Origin: Flavobacterium magnum
GTDB lineage: Bacteria; Bacteroidota; Bacteroidia; Flavobacteriales; Flavobacteriaceae
Reading direction: 5' to 3'
Length of the DNA: 64,000 bases
Assembly (NCBI RefSeq): GCF_003055625.1
Contig: NZ_CP028811.1
Coordinates: forward strand, 2,604,001-2,668,000
Made by a program: the position numbers and the translations under genes. Each line of letters starts with the position of its first letter. Within the stretch, counting starts at the first letter, position 1. A model generated the notes under the pieces. The model did no database searches. It saw nothing but the letters and a program-made list of their open reading frames with translations, and was not told the DNA's origin. This document shows, piece by piece, positions 17,793-26,403 of the stretch.

Positions 17793-19133
17793 TTATCGAA
17801 TATCATATTCTTCGAGTTTGCGGTACAAGGTGGCGATGCCGATTTCAAGCAGCCGGGCCGTTTCAGCCTTATTGCCTTTCGCATAATTGAAAACCTTCTG
17901 TATTTGTAATTTTTCTACGCTTGCCAGCGAAAACGCCGACACCGATTTATTGGCCTTGTCGGAAGGAAACTGAATCTCATACGGCAATACGTCCGGCAGC
18001 AAAAGCTCCCCATCGGTCAGGATCACCGAACGCTCTATGACGTTTTTAAGTTCCCGGACGTTGCCGGGCCAATGATAGGCTTCAAGTTTCCCGATAAAGC
18101 TATCGTCTGCAAACAGTGACTTTTTATTGGTCTTAGCTGAAAATTGCCCGCAGAAATAATGCGTCAATGCTGCAATATCCTTGACGCGCTCACGCAACGC
18201 AGGAAGATGGATCCCGAAAATGTTAAGCCTGAAATATAAATCGGACCGGAACCTGTTGGCATCGCTTTCTGACTTTAAATCGCGGTTGGTTGCAGCGATC
18301 AATCGGAAATCAGATTTTCTCGGCACCGTATCGCCCACAGGGATATATTCATTGGTTTCTAAAACCCGCAGCAGTTTCGACTGCAATTCAAGTGGCATTT
18401 CGCCGATCTCATCAAGAAATAGGGTTCCGCCGTTGGCCTGCTCGATAAAACCCTTACGGTCTTTCAAAGCACCTGTAAAGGCGCCCTGCCTGTAACCGAA
18501 AAGTTCGCTCTCGAGCAGTTCCTTACTAAACGTGCTGCAGTTTAATGCCACGAAGGATTTTCCGCTGCGGTTGCTGTTTTCGTGAATGGCCTGCGCGAAA
18601 ACTTCCTTACCTGTCCCTGTCTCGCCGGTGAGAAGTACGGTCGAATCGGTGCGGGCCACTTTCCGGGCGAGTTCCAGAACCTGCTCGATGGCTTTTGATT
18701 TTCCGATGATTGTGTCAAACGAATATTTATCGGCAATCCGTTTTTCAAGATGGATCACTTTTTTCTGCAAGGCCGATTTTTCCAGGGCTTTATACAACAG
18801 CGGAATGATCTTGTCGTTGTCGTCGCCCTTAACAATATAGTCGAATGCGCCGTTTTTCATGGCCTGTACGCCATCTGAAATCTTGCCGAATGCTGTAAGC
18901 AGAATCACTTCTGTCAGCGGGAATGCGGCCTTTATTTTCTGAAGGAACTCCACGCCATTGCCGTCAGGAAGTTTTACATCGCAGAGGACTACATCGAAAT
19001 CATTTTGCTCCAGTTTGCGGAATCCGCTTTTGAGATCGGGTGCCTCTGTTACGTTAAAACCCTCGGACGTGACGATGCGGGCCAATAAACCGCGCAGTTT
19101 TTCCTCGTCGTCGATAATAAGGATGTTTTTCAA
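17793..19133 (-). CDS. Sigma-54-dependent (NtrC-type) response regulator of the kdp locus
   Basis: A 446-aa regulator. The receiver domain (1-118) has Asp52 in CDVKLPDGNG. The AAA+ domain (about 140-370) has Walker A GETGTGKE, the sigma-54 contact loop GAFTGA and Walker B GGTLFLDEIGE. The Fis-type helix-turn-helix (about 400-446) ends KAETARLLEIGIATLYRKLE. The start is a TTG at 19133; TAAGTTTG at 19150-19157 is a fitting -7 box just before it. No OmpR-type KdpE is present, and I infer that this protein replaces it for kdp control. Confidence 0.9.
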   Translation of the reverse strand: MKNILIIDDEEKLRGLLARIVTSEGFNVTEAPDLKSGFRKLEQNDFDVVLCDVKLPDGNGVEFLQKIKAAFPLTEVILLTAFGKISDGVQAMKNGAFDYIVKGDDNDKIIPLLYKALEKSALQKKVIHLEKRIADKYSFDTIIGKSKAIEQVLELARKVARTDSTVLLTGETGTGKEVFAQAIHENSNRSGKSFVALNCSTFSKELLESELFGYRQGAFTGALKDRKGFIEQANGGTLFLDEIGEMPLELQSKLLRVLETNEYIPVGDTVPRKSDFRLIAATNRDLKSESDANRFRSDLYFRLNIFGIHLPALRERVKDIAALTHYFCGQFSAKTNKKSLFADDSFIGKLEAYHWPGNVRELKNVIERSVILTDGELLLPDVLPYEIQFPSDKANKSVSAFSLASVEKLQIQKVFNYAKGNKAETARLLEIGIATLYRKLEEYDIR

Positions 19134-19149
19134 ACCTCGAAATTTTAAG

Positions 19150-19157
19150 CAAACTTA
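19150..19157 (-). promoter_or_regulatory. -7 promoter box of the NtrC-type regulator gene
   Basis: TAAGTTTG on the minus strand matches TAnnTTTG and lies 17 bp before the TTG start. It supports the choice of this unusual start codon. I see no clear -33 TTG. Confidence 0.45.
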
Positions 19158-19267
19158 CGGTTTTAGTTATATGGACGCTACATTTTGTAAAATCTTTATA
19201 CGGCGGGCTTCAGTTTTTTATACGACATTCTGGCGCCGCAATCAACGCGAGAGGGTGGCCAAAAAGC

Positions 19268-19305
19268 AAAAAATCCGATAAATCGTAAGATGTATCGGAT
19301 TTTTG
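19268..19305 (-). terminator. Terminator of the tRNA-Val transcript
   Basis: AAAAATCCGATA and TATCGGATTTTT make a 12-bp perfect stem with a 12-nt loop, 23 bp past the 3' end of the tRNA on the minus strand. Confidence 0.8.
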
Positions 19306-19327
19306 AAACCGTGCGTTTTAAAACTTG

Positions 19328-19402
19328 TGGGCGATGAGGGATTCGAACCCCCGACCCTCTGGGTGTAAACCAGATGCTCTGAACCAACTGAGCTAATCGC
19401 CC
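19328..19402 (-). tRNA. tRNA-Val (anticodon TAC)
   Basis: The minus strand folds into a full cloverleaf. GGGCGAT pairs with ATCGCCC; the D arm is AGCTCAGTTGG; the anticodon stem TCTGG/CCAGA holds loop TTTACAC with anticodon TAC; the T arm contains GGTTCGAATCC. The discriminator base is A. The 3' CCA is not encoded. Confidence 0.97.
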
Positions 19403-19416
19403 TCTATTCGAGACTG

Positions 19417-19446
19417 CAAATATAAGCTTAGTATTCATATCTGCAA
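19417..19446 (-). promoter_or_regulatory. Promoter of tRNA-Val
   Basis: On the minus strand TTG (19444-19446), then 19 bp, then TATATTTG (19417-19424) gives an exact Bacteroidota housekeeping promoter, TTG-N19-TAnnTTTG. It ends 14 bp before the first tRNA base. Confidence 0.75.
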
Positions 19447-19462
19447 GGGAATTCGGCAAATA

Positions 19463-19837
19463 TTATTCTTTTTTAATGTCGCGCAATTCCGCGCGCGTGT
19501 CAAAATTAATGACTTCCAGCGTGATAGGCTCACCTTTGGCATTCTTGCCCTGTATCGTATACAGCTTGCCTTTTTTCAATTTAATGTTGCTGCGGTCAAA
19601 ATCGACATCACCGTACGTCAGGGTTTTGCGCACATCGGCGGTATCAACCCATTTTTCAGACAACTTCTGCTTTGCCAGATCCGAATATTTAAAAGGGACT
19701 TCGCGCAGGTGCTTCAGCACGCGGGCATTCGGGAAGTAGCTGCAACTTGTGTCTTTGCCGTTAAGGATAAAAAAAAGGAAAATCATTCCGATTGCGAAGC
19801 CACTCAGGTAATAGGCCAGGCGGACATAAAATTTCAT
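19463..19837 (-). CDS. DUF4258-type membrane-anchored protein
   Basis: A 124-aa protein with one N-terminal membrane helix (LAYYLSGFAIGMIFLFFIL), then a soluble domain. The segments SYFPNARVLKHLREVPFKYS and KLYTIQGKNAKGEPITLEVI match the Flavobacteriia DUF4258 proteins I remember, which have the same size and N-terminal anchor. The function is unknown. It lies between ald and tRNA-Val on the same strand, with 36 bp to ald. Confidence 0.75.
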   Translation of the reverse strand: MKFYVRLAYYLSGFAIGMIFLFFILNGKDTSCSYFPNARVLKHLREVPFKYSDLAKQKLSEKWVDTADVRKTLTYGDVDFDRSNIKLKKGKLYTIQGKNAKGEPITLEVINFDTRAELRDIKKE

Positions 19838-19873
19838 AGGAGAATTATTTCGGCAAAGGTAAACGGATTTGCG

Positions 19874-21067
19874 TTAAAACACAATTAAATTGATGTCGCT
19901 GTGCGCAATCCCAAACCAGTCGCCAATTGCCTTATTGGTCAGGATGCCATGGTAGAAATACACCCCGTGTTTGAGGCCGCTGTTGCACCGGATGGCACTT
20001 TCGGGACCACCATCCTCGGCAATCTGTATCAGGTAAGGCGTAATGATGTTGCTGATCGACAACGATGCGGTCTTTGAATAGCGCGACGGAATATTGGGTA
20101 CACAATAATGCACGACATCGTGTTTGACGAAAGTCGGATTTTCATGTGTCGTGATTTCCGAGGTTTCAAAGCAGCCGCCCGTATCAATGCTCACGTCCAC
20201 GATCACGGCGCCTTTTTTCATGTGCGCTACCGTGTCTTCGCTGACCACCACGGGGCAACGGTCCTTGCCGCGCATCGCACCGATGGCCACGTCACAGCGT
20301 CTCAATGCCTTGAGCAACGCTTTCTGCTGGATGGTGGACGTGAAGATGCGGTAATTCAAATTGTTTTGGAGCCGGCGTAATTTTGTTATCGAGTTGTCGA
20401 ACACCTTAACGCTGGCGCCCAGCCCGATGGCAGTTTTCGCTGCAAATTCCCCCACGGTTCCCGCGCCAAGGATCACAACATCGGTAGGAGGGACGCCGGT
20501 AATATTCCCGAACAGCAGGCCTTTCCCGATTTCGTCATTGATCATCAGCTCGGCCGCGATAAGTACGGACGCCGTTCCGGCAATTTCGCTGAGCGATTTT
20601 ACGGCAGGGTAGGAGCCGTCATCGTCCTTGATAAATTCAAAAGCCAGCGCGGTAATCTTTTTTTTGGCCAAAGCATCAAAATAATTGGCCTTTCGGGTCT
20701 TCAGCTGTATGGCTGAAATAAGTGTCGACTGCGGCAACATCATATCAATCTCACTCGTAGTGGGCGGTTCGACTTTAAGCACCATCGGACACCCGAACAC
20801 TTTCCTGGTATCCTGCGTCACTTCAGCACCCGCGTCGCTGTACTCCTTATCGGAATACCCGGAGCTGAGTCCGGCACCGGCCTCAATCATCACGCGATGG
20901 CCATGCGAGGTCAGTGAATTCACGCCGTCGGGTGTCAGGCAGATCCGCCGTTCCTGGAAACTGGTCTCTTTCGGGATACCGATAAAAAGTTCACTTTTGT
21001 GCCTGGTGATTTCCAGTTTCTCTTCCTGCGGCAGCAATTGTTGCCTGGTAAACGGCGTGAGTGACAT
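19874..21067 (-). CDS. ald: Alanine dehydrogenase
   Basis: A 397-aa enzyme of the alanine dehydrogenase / PNT alpha family. It interconverts L-alanine and pyruvate plus ammonia with NAD. The N-terminal region has FIGIPKETSFQERRICLTPDGV and the VKVEPP-like tract (LKVEPP). The Rossmann motif VVILGAGTVGEFAAKTAIGLGA lies in the middle. It carries about 25 extra residues before the usual start, as in other Flavobacteriia copies. The gene is separated from tsaE by a terminator, so it is transcribed on its own. Confidence 0.9.
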   Translation of the reverse strand: MSLTPFTRQQLLPQEEKLEITRHKSELFIGIPKETSFQERRICLTPDGVNSLTSHGHRVMIEAGAGLSSGYSDKEYSDAGAEVTQDTRKVFGCPMVLKVEPPTTSEIDMMLPQSTLISAIQLKTRKANYFDALAKKKITALAFEFIKDDDGSYPAVKSLSEIAGTASVLIAAELMINDEIGKGLLFGNITGVPPTDVVILGAGTVGEFAAKTAIGLGASVKVFDNSITKLRRLQNNLNYRIFTSTIQQKALLKALRRCDVAIGAMRGKDRCPVVVSEDTVAHMKKGAVIVDVSIDTGGCFETSEITTHENPTFVKHDVVHYCVPNIPSRYSKTASLSISNIITPYLIQIAEDGGPESAIRCNSGLKHGVYFYHGILTNKAIGDWFGIAHSDINLIVF

Positions 21068-21097
21068 AGGGCTTTGGATATTTTTTGCCTAATTTAT

Positions 21098-21120
21098 AAA
21101 AAAGTTGGCATTTGCCAACC
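21098..21120 (-). terminator. Rho-independent terminator after tsaE
   Basis: On the minus strand GTTGGCA, a two-base loop, TGCCAAC and then six T form a compact terminator about 145 bp after the tsaE stop and just before the ald leader. Confidence 0.7.
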
Positions 21121-21154
21121 ATGATTTGCAATCCGGTATCAATTCATGAGTATT

Positions 21155-21245
21155 TTTGGGCGCGTCGGCTCGGCAGGCTACGCCGTCGGGCGCTACGCGG
21201 TGCACGGCACCCTGCTTCGCTCCCTCGCGCGGGGGGCCTGTTCCA
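21155..21245 (+). repeat. GC-rich element, possible divergent copy of the dispersed repeat
   Basis: This short stretch is far more GC-rich than its surroundings and holds no credible gene. It opens with TTTTTGGGCG and contains GGGCGCTACGCGGTGCA and CGCTCCCTCGCGCG. These loosely match the arms of the elements at 31291 and 37700, read on their reverse strand, but the central hairpin is missing. I treat it as a degenerate or short copy, with low certainty. Confidence 0.35.
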
Positions 21246-21263
21246 TGGAAGGTCCAACCCGAA

Positions 21264-21677
21264 TTACGCCAAAACGAGCCTTCTGGTCCCGTCGCCCAGC
21301 ACGCTGATGGTGATCACGGAATGTTGCTGGGGCACCAGCGTCGGGATTTTCTCGGCCCACTCAATAAAGCACCATTCACCCGAATACAGGTAATCGTCCA
21401 TACCCATATCATAGGCTTCCGACTCGCTTTTCAGACGGTATACATCAAAATGAAAAACTTTATGACCATCTGCCGCTTCATATTCATTGACAAGCGAAAA
21501 GGTCGGACTGCTCGTGGCACCGGTAACGCCCAGTTGCCTGGCGAGCGATTTGATCAGGGTGGTCTTTCCGGCACCCATACTGCCGTTAAAAAGTATTACC
21601 TTATTGGGATTGCGCGCCAGCACCTGCTGCGCCGCCTGGCCAATTTCGTCGAGGGAAAAGATAATTTCCAATTGCAA
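21264..21677 (-). CDS. tsaE: tRNA threonylcarbamoyladenosine biosynthesis ATPase TsaE
   Basis: A 137-aa P-loop ATPase of normal TsaE length. Walker A is FNGSMGAGKTTL near residues 32-42, followed by the family motif SSPTFSLVNEY. It works with TsaB and TsaD to make t6A37 in ANN-decoding tRNAs. The frame begins with a TTG at 21677; no better start is seen nearby. It lies downstream of porX on the same strand, with an inverted repeat in the 71-bp gap. Confidence 0.92.
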   Translation of the reverse strand: MQLEIIFSLDEIGQAAQQVLARNPNKVILFNGSMGAGKTTLIKSLARQLGVTGATSSPTFSLVNEYEAADGHKVFHFDVYRLKSESEAYDMGMDDYLYSGEWCFIEWAEKIPTLVPQQHSVITISVLGDGTRRLVLA

Positions 21678-21682
21678 AAAAG

Positions 21683-21737
21683 TTTAAGGTTTAAAGTTGT
21701 ACGTTGTGCATGGCAAAACTACACTTTAAACCTTAAA
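21683..21737. repeat. 15-bp perfect inverted repeat between porX and tsaE
   Basis: TTTAAGGTTTAAAGT (21683-21697) and its exact reverse complement (21723-21737) are separated by 25 nt. The stem fills most of the porX-tsaE gap and reaches within about 6 bp of the tsaE start. No T run follows it, so it is not a plain terminator. Confidence 0.7.
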
Positions 21738-21748
21738 TTGTAAATAAA

Positions 21749-23299
21749 TTATTTGGGATTGAAAACCAGGAACGGCACAATCATTTCTTCAAGGGAGATG
21801 CCGCCGTGCTGGTAGGTATTGCGGTAATAGCTTACGTAATGGTTGTAATTGTTGACGTACGCCAGGAACAGGTCATTCTTTGCGAAGATGTACGAACTGC
21901 TCATGTTTATCGCAGGAAGCCCGATACTTTTCGGGTCTTTGACCGCATAGACGTCGCGGTCCTCATAGGTAAGGCTGCGGCCCGTTTTGTAACGCAGGTT
22001 CAGGCTGGTGTTCTTGTCGCCAATGACTTTCGAGGGGTTCTTGACATTGATGGTGCCATGATCAGTGGTAATGATCAGCTTGAAGCCAATCTTCTGTGCC
22101 TGCTGGATGATTTCCAACAGCGGTGAGTTCCGGAACCAACTCAGCGTCAGCGAGCGATACGCTTTGTCGTCTGAGGCCAATTCCTTCACCACGTCCATTT
22201 CTGTCTTCGCATGGGAAAGCATGTCAACAAAATTGTAGACTACCGTAACCAAATCGTTGGATTTTAGCGCTTTGAAATTTTCCACGAGTTTTTTTCCACC
22301 CGCAAGGTTGGTGATCTTGAAGTAATCCTGCTTTAAATTCATGCCCAATTTGCGCAGCTGCTCACTCAGGAATTCCGCTTCGTAAAGATTTTTCCCGCCA
22401 TCTTCCACGTCGTTTTTCCAATATTGGGGGTACTGTTTTTCCATCTCGACCGGCAATAGTCCTGAAAAGATGGCATTTCGCGCGTATTGTGTGGCCGTCG
22501 GCAGCATCGCAAAATACGGCGTCTCCTTCTCGAGCTTATAGTAATTGGCCACCACGCCCTCGAAGGCCTTCCATTGGTCATAACGCAGGTTGTCGATGAC
22601 GACGAAAAGTACCTGTTCTTTCTTTTTGAGTTCCGGCACGACCAATTCCCTGAATAAGGTATGTGACATCACAGGCCTGTCGGCCTTGGGGGCAAACCAA
22701 TCCTCATAATTGCGTTCAATGAATTTACCGAACTGGCTGTTGGCCTCCGTTTTTTGTGATTCGAGAATCTGGATCATGTTCTGGTCCTGAATGTCTTCAA
22801 GCTCGATTTCCCAGAACAGCAGCTTTTTGTACAATTCAATCCAGTCCTCATACGTATTGACCATCGCGAGTTCCATCGCAATTTTGCGGAATTCCTTCTG
22901 GTAATCCAATGTCGTCTTCTCAGAGACCAGGCGCGAGTTGTCCAGATTTTTCTTAAGGCTCAGCAGGATCTGGTTCGGATTCACAGGCTTGATCAGGTAA
23001 TCTGCAATTTTTGATCCGATGGCCTCCTCCATGATGTATTCTTCCTCACTTTTGGTAATCATGATCACCGGGGTAGAAGACTTTTTTTCCTTGATTTCCT
23101 GCAACGTCTCAAGTCCGCTCATTCCGGGCATATTTTCATCAAGGAACACGATGTCAAAATTGCCATCTTCAAAAATATCGACGGCATCGCGGCCATTGTT
23201 GCATGTGGTTACATGATAATTTTTTTTCTCGAGGAAAAGGATGTGTGGTTTCAACAAATCGATCTCGTCGTCAACCCATAAAATTTTAATCTGGTCCAT
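21749..23299 (-). CDS. porX: PorX-type response regulator with PglZ domain (T9SS control)
   Basis: A 516-aa protein with a receiver domain (1-120, Asp54 in VFLDENMPGMSG) fused through a helical linker to a PglZ / alkaline-phosphatase-like domain (about 210-515). The latter shows LFVVIDNLRYDQWK and the metal-site motif TTDHGTINV. This is the architecture and length of PorX, which with the PorY kinase controls type IX secretion genes and hydrolyses oligonucleotide-like substrates in studied species. The window also encodes two T9SS cargo proteins. No PorY is adjacent. Confidence 0.88.
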   Translation of the reverse strand: MDQIKILWVDDEIDLLKPHILFLEKKNYHVTTCNNGRDAVDIFEDGNFDIVFLDENMPGMSGLETLQEIKEKKSSTPVIMITKSEEEYIMEEAIGSKIADYLIKPVNPNQILLSLKKNLDNSRLVSEKTTLDYQKEFRKIAMELAMVNTYEDWIELYKKLLFWEIELEDIQDQNMIQILESQKTEANSQFGKFIERNYEDWFAPKADRPVMSHTLFRELVVPELKKKEQVLFVVIDNLRYDQWKAFEGVVANYYKLEKETPYFAMLPTATQYARNAIFSGLLPVEMEKQYPQYWKNDVEDGGKNLYEAEFLSEQLRKLGMNLKQDYFKITNLAGGKKLVENFKALKSNDLVTVVYNFVDMLSHAKTEMDVVKELASDDKAYRSLTLSWFRNSPLLEIIQQAQKIGFKLIITTDHGTINVKNPSKVIGDKNTSLNLRYKTGRSLTYEDRDVYAVKDPKSIGLPAINMSSSYIFAKNDLFLAYVNNYNHYVSYYRNTYQHGGISLEEMIVPFLVFNPK

Positions 23300-23431
23300 G
23301 CTTGGTTGTTTCTAAATGTTCCGCAATTTAACATTTCTTGAACGGGGTTTTCTTAAAACTATTGTAAAGTTAAACGCGGCAATTCCTACAATCGTTTCCT
23401 CAAAAACGTATCTTTACAAAGCGAACCATTC

Positions 23432-25174
23432 ATGTCAACTATGATCAGAAAAATATACATTGCGGCGTTTTCACTAGTACTTCTGGCGTCCTGTGCGAAA
23501 GAAAAATCGTCAGAGCCGAATACCGCGTTTGAGCAGTATAAGAAAAACTTCGTCGATGCACTCTGGCAGCATTTTCCGAATTTTGCAGCGTCAAGTGGTT
23601 TCCACAAATACGATGGTATACTGGTGGTCAACGATGCCGGCATGCGCGCGAAACAGCTCGCGTTTGCAAAGGATAATCTGGATTCTTTAGCGCGATACGA
23701 CCCGAAAACACTCGATCCGGCGAACTTCACTGACTATAAGATGGTACAGAATATGCTGCAGTCCTTCATTTTTGAAATCAATGAAATGAAGTCGTGGGAA
23801 TGGAACCCTTCGGAATACAACATAAGCGGTCCGTTCGCTGAAATACTGAACGGCACGTATGAGCCTTTGTCGGTGAGATTACGGAACATCAGCCGCAAAC
23901 TGGAAGAGGTGCCCGCCTATTATGCCTCGGCAAAACAAAACATCAGGAATCCAACCATTGAACATACGGAACTGGCCATCGCGCAAAATACGGGCGGTTT
24001 GTCGGTTTTTGAAAAAGACCTTCCGGAAGCACTCCGGAAATCCGGCCTGTCGGCAAATGAAAAAGAGGCGATAGCGCGTAAAAGCGCCATTGCAGTCCGT
24101 GCGATCAAGGACTATATCGACTGGCTCAGGCAATTGAAAAATCCGGCACCACGGGATTTCAGGCTCGGCAAAACGTTGTATGACAAGAAGTTTGAATTCG
24201 ACATCCAATCCGCATATACGCCTTCGGAAATGTATGACAAGGCGGTGGCGCACAAAAACGAGTTGCATCGCAAGATGCTTGTGATTGCCGAAAAACTCTG
24301 GCCAAAATATTTGGGAAGTACGCCAAAGCCATCCGACAAAAAACAGCTAATCCGCATGGTGATTGACCGGATTTCACTGCAGCACACCAAACCGGAACTT
24401 TTCCAGCAGGCCATTGAAAAGCAATTGCCCGAACTGCTGGCGTTTATCAAACAGAAGGACCTTTTGTATATTGATCCTTCGAAACCACTCGAGGTACGTA
24501 AGGAGCCTGATTACATGGCGGGTGTGGCGGGTGCGTCGATCTCGGCACCCGGACCCTACGATAAAAATGCAAAGACCTATTATAATGTTGGGTCGCTTTC
24601 AGGTTGGAGCGCCGAGCAGGCTGAAAGTTACCTGCGTGAGTACAATGACTATATCCTGCAAATTCTGAATATCCATGAAGCGATCCCGGGTCATTATACA
24701 CAACTGGTGTACAGCAACCAATCTCCAAGCCTGATCAAGTCGATAGCCGGAAATGGCGCGATGGTGGAGGGTTGGGCCGTTTATGCCGAGTTGATGATGC
24801 TTGAAAACGGTTACGCCAACTCTGATGAAATGTGGCTGATGTACTATAAATGGAACCTGCGGAGTACCTGCAACACAATCCTCGATATCGGGGTGCATAC
24901 TAAAAATCTGGGCAAGCAACAGGCTATGGATCTGTTGACACATGAAGCATTTCAGCAACAGGCTGAAGCAGAAGGGAAGTGGCGACGTGTCACGTTGACG
25001 CAGGTACAGCTTTGCTCATATTTTTCAGGATTTTCTGAAATTTGCGAGCTTCGTACGGATTACAAAAAACAACTCGGAGCGAAATTCAGCCTGAAGGATT
25101 TCCACTCAAAGTTCCTTAGTTTCGGAAGTGCTCCGGTGAAATACATTCGCGAGCTGATGGTCGACAAGAGATAA
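23432..25174 (+). CDS. DUF885 family lipoprotein (putative metallopeptidase)
   Basis: A 580-aa DUF885 protein. A lipoprotein signal (IAAFSLVLLASCAKE) places it in the envelope, with Cys at the lipobox. The family motif HEAIPGHYTQ, an HExxH-like metal site, lies near residue 415, and GWAVYAELMM follows. DUF885 members resemble thermolysin-clan carboxypeptidases, so peptide hydrolysis is the likely role. It is divergent from porX across about 130 bp. The ATG at 23432 or the one at 23441 could be used; both precede the signal. Confidence 0.87.
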   Translation: MSTMIRKIYIAAFSLVLLASCAKEKSSEPNTAFEQYKKNFVDALWQHFPNFAASSGFHKYDGILVVNDAGMRAKQLAFAKDNLDSLARYDPKTLDPANFTDYKMVQNMLQSFIFEINEMKSWEWNPSEYNISGPFAEILNGTYEPLSVRLRNISRKLEEVPAYYASAKQNIRNPTIEHTELAIAQNTGGLSVFEKDLPEALRKSGLSANEKEAIARKSAIAVRAIKDYIDWLRQLKNPAPRDFRLGKTLYDKKFEFDIQSAYTPSEMYDKAVAHKNELHRKMLVIAEKLWPKYLGSTPKPSDKKQLIRMVIDRISLQHTKPELFQQAIEKQLPELLAFIKQKDLLYIDPSKPLEVRKEPDYMAGVAGASISAPGPYDKNAKTYYNVGSLSGWSAEQAESYLREYNDYILQILNIHEAIPGHYTQLVYSNQSPSLIKSIAGNGAMVEGWAVYAELMMLENGYANSDEMWLMYYKWNLRSTCNTILDIGVHTKNLGKQQAMDLLTHEAFQQQAEAEGKWRRVTLTQVQLCSYFSGFSEICELRTDYKKQLGAKFSLKDFHSKFLSFGSAPVKYIRELMVDKR

Positions 25175-25225
25175 GCGCAGTTATTTTTTAATCAGCATAC
25201 CGGTCAATACGCCGGTCAGTCCGGA

Positions 25226-26269
25226 TCAATTTTCAATAACCTCATAATTCGCCTTAATAAAGTCGGTAACGAGATACCCGATTAATTTTCCGATCAGGTG
25301 CTTGTTCTTATCTTCGCCCAGGTCTGGTGCGCCCTCGCAGATGTGCAGGTAGGCAGCATTCGGGCTCTTCGCAAAGTAGCTCACAAACAGCCGCGTTTCT
25401 TCAATCGAATAACCGCTCATTGTCATGGCGCTGCTTGCGATGTTGGGCAGCGCGTCCAGATCGATTTCAATCCCGAATCGGTCGTTCCTGATGAAGTTCA
25501 GTGCGTTGAACATTTCCATCTCAAAATCCTTTTGCTTCCGGATCTTTACTTCGTCATAGGTATTATAGCGCACCCGGTCCTCAATTTTCTTGATGATATC
25601 GAGTACATTTTTGGACGTGTAACTTTCATGCAGCCCGAAAATAAAATATTTCCTGAGAAAGCCCTCTTCGTAAGCATATGAAAAGCCGTTGCCGCTATGC
25701 CTTCCCTCGAGGATCCTGAAATCAGAATGGGCATCAAAGTTCACCGCATTGACCGGTTTCCCGAATGCCAGTGCCGCTCCTTTGATATTGCCGTAGGCGT
25801 TATTGTGCCCGCCCCCAATAACGATCGGGGTTTTCCCTGCCTTGATAATGGTAAAAATGATGTGGGCCACTTCCTTGTCAATCCGGCTGACGACGGCGCT
25901 GAGTTTTACGCGGTCTTCGAGTATATTGAAGTCAAGGTTTTCTACTTCGGCCATTTCCGATTTAACATCCAGCGCGCCCAAGACCAGAATCCGGCTGCCT
26001 TTACAGAAACGATTGTGCTGAATGTTTGCGATACTGCTCACGGCGCTTTGCCAGGCGGATGCTGCGCCGGGCCTGCCGTAATTCGCCCGCACCCCGATAT
26101 CTTCAGGAATACCGAAAAGTACATATTTCGCTTCGCAGCCTTTCATGAACTTTTCGGGGTCAGCGCCTACAGGTACCGTATGCATCTTCTCCCCGAATTT
26201 GATTTCCCCACTCCTGAAATTGGTCACCTTCGCCAGATCAGAAATGGTAAAAGGAATCAGTTTTTCCAT
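25226..26269 (-). CDS. Formimidoylglutamase / arginase family hydrolase
   Basis: A 347-aa ureohydrolase from the ATG at 26269 (a GTG one codon upstream extends the frame). Manganese-site motifs are GGGHNNAYG, NFDAHSDFR and EIDLDA, all intact. With imidazolonepropionase encoded 1 kb away on the same strand, a HutG role (N-formimidoyl-glutamate to glutamate plus formamide) is the best inference. Agmatinase or arginase activity cannot be excluded from sequence alone. A plus-strand gene separates the two hut genes, so they are not one operon. Confidence 0.85.
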   Translation of the reverse strand: MEKLIPFTISDLAKVTNFRSGEIKFGEKMHTVPVGADPEKFMKGCEAKYVLFGIPEDIGVRANYGRPGAASAWQSAVSSIANIQHNRFCKGSRILVLGALDVKSEMAEVENLDFNILEDRVKLSAVVSRIDKEVAHIIFTIIKAGKTPIVIGGGHNNAYGNIKGAALAFGKPVNAVNFDAHSDFRILEGRHSGNGFSYAYEEGFLRKYFIFGLHESYTSKNVLDIIKKIEDRVRYNTYDEVKIRKQKDFEMEMFNALNFIRNDRFGIEIDLDALPNIASSAMTMSGYSIEETRLFVSYFAKSPNAAYLHICEGAPDLGEDKNKHLIGKLIGYLVTDFIKANYEVIEN

Positions 26270-26346
26270 CACAAAAATTTAAGTTTCAAAAATAACATAA
26301 AACTATAAACTTACGTTAATTTCGGTGGAAAGGAACGATAATATTT

Positions 26347-26354
26347 TAAATTTG
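26347..26354 (+). promoter_or_regulatory. -7 promoter box for the coiled-coil membrane protein
   Basis: TAAATTTG at 26347-26354 matches TAnnTTTG, 50 bp before the ATG at 26404. The upstream TTTC at 26320 is only a weak -33 candidate. Confidence 0.4.
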
Positions 26355-26403
26355 TTAGGCTTAAAAAGCAGAAAATGATTATAAAAACCAAAAAAAAGCT
26401 CTT

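Noticed and set aside
23432..25174. DUF885 protein as a T9SS cargo
   Set aside because: It has a lipoprotein signal and no C-terminal sorting domain; the C-terminus ends within the catalytic domain.
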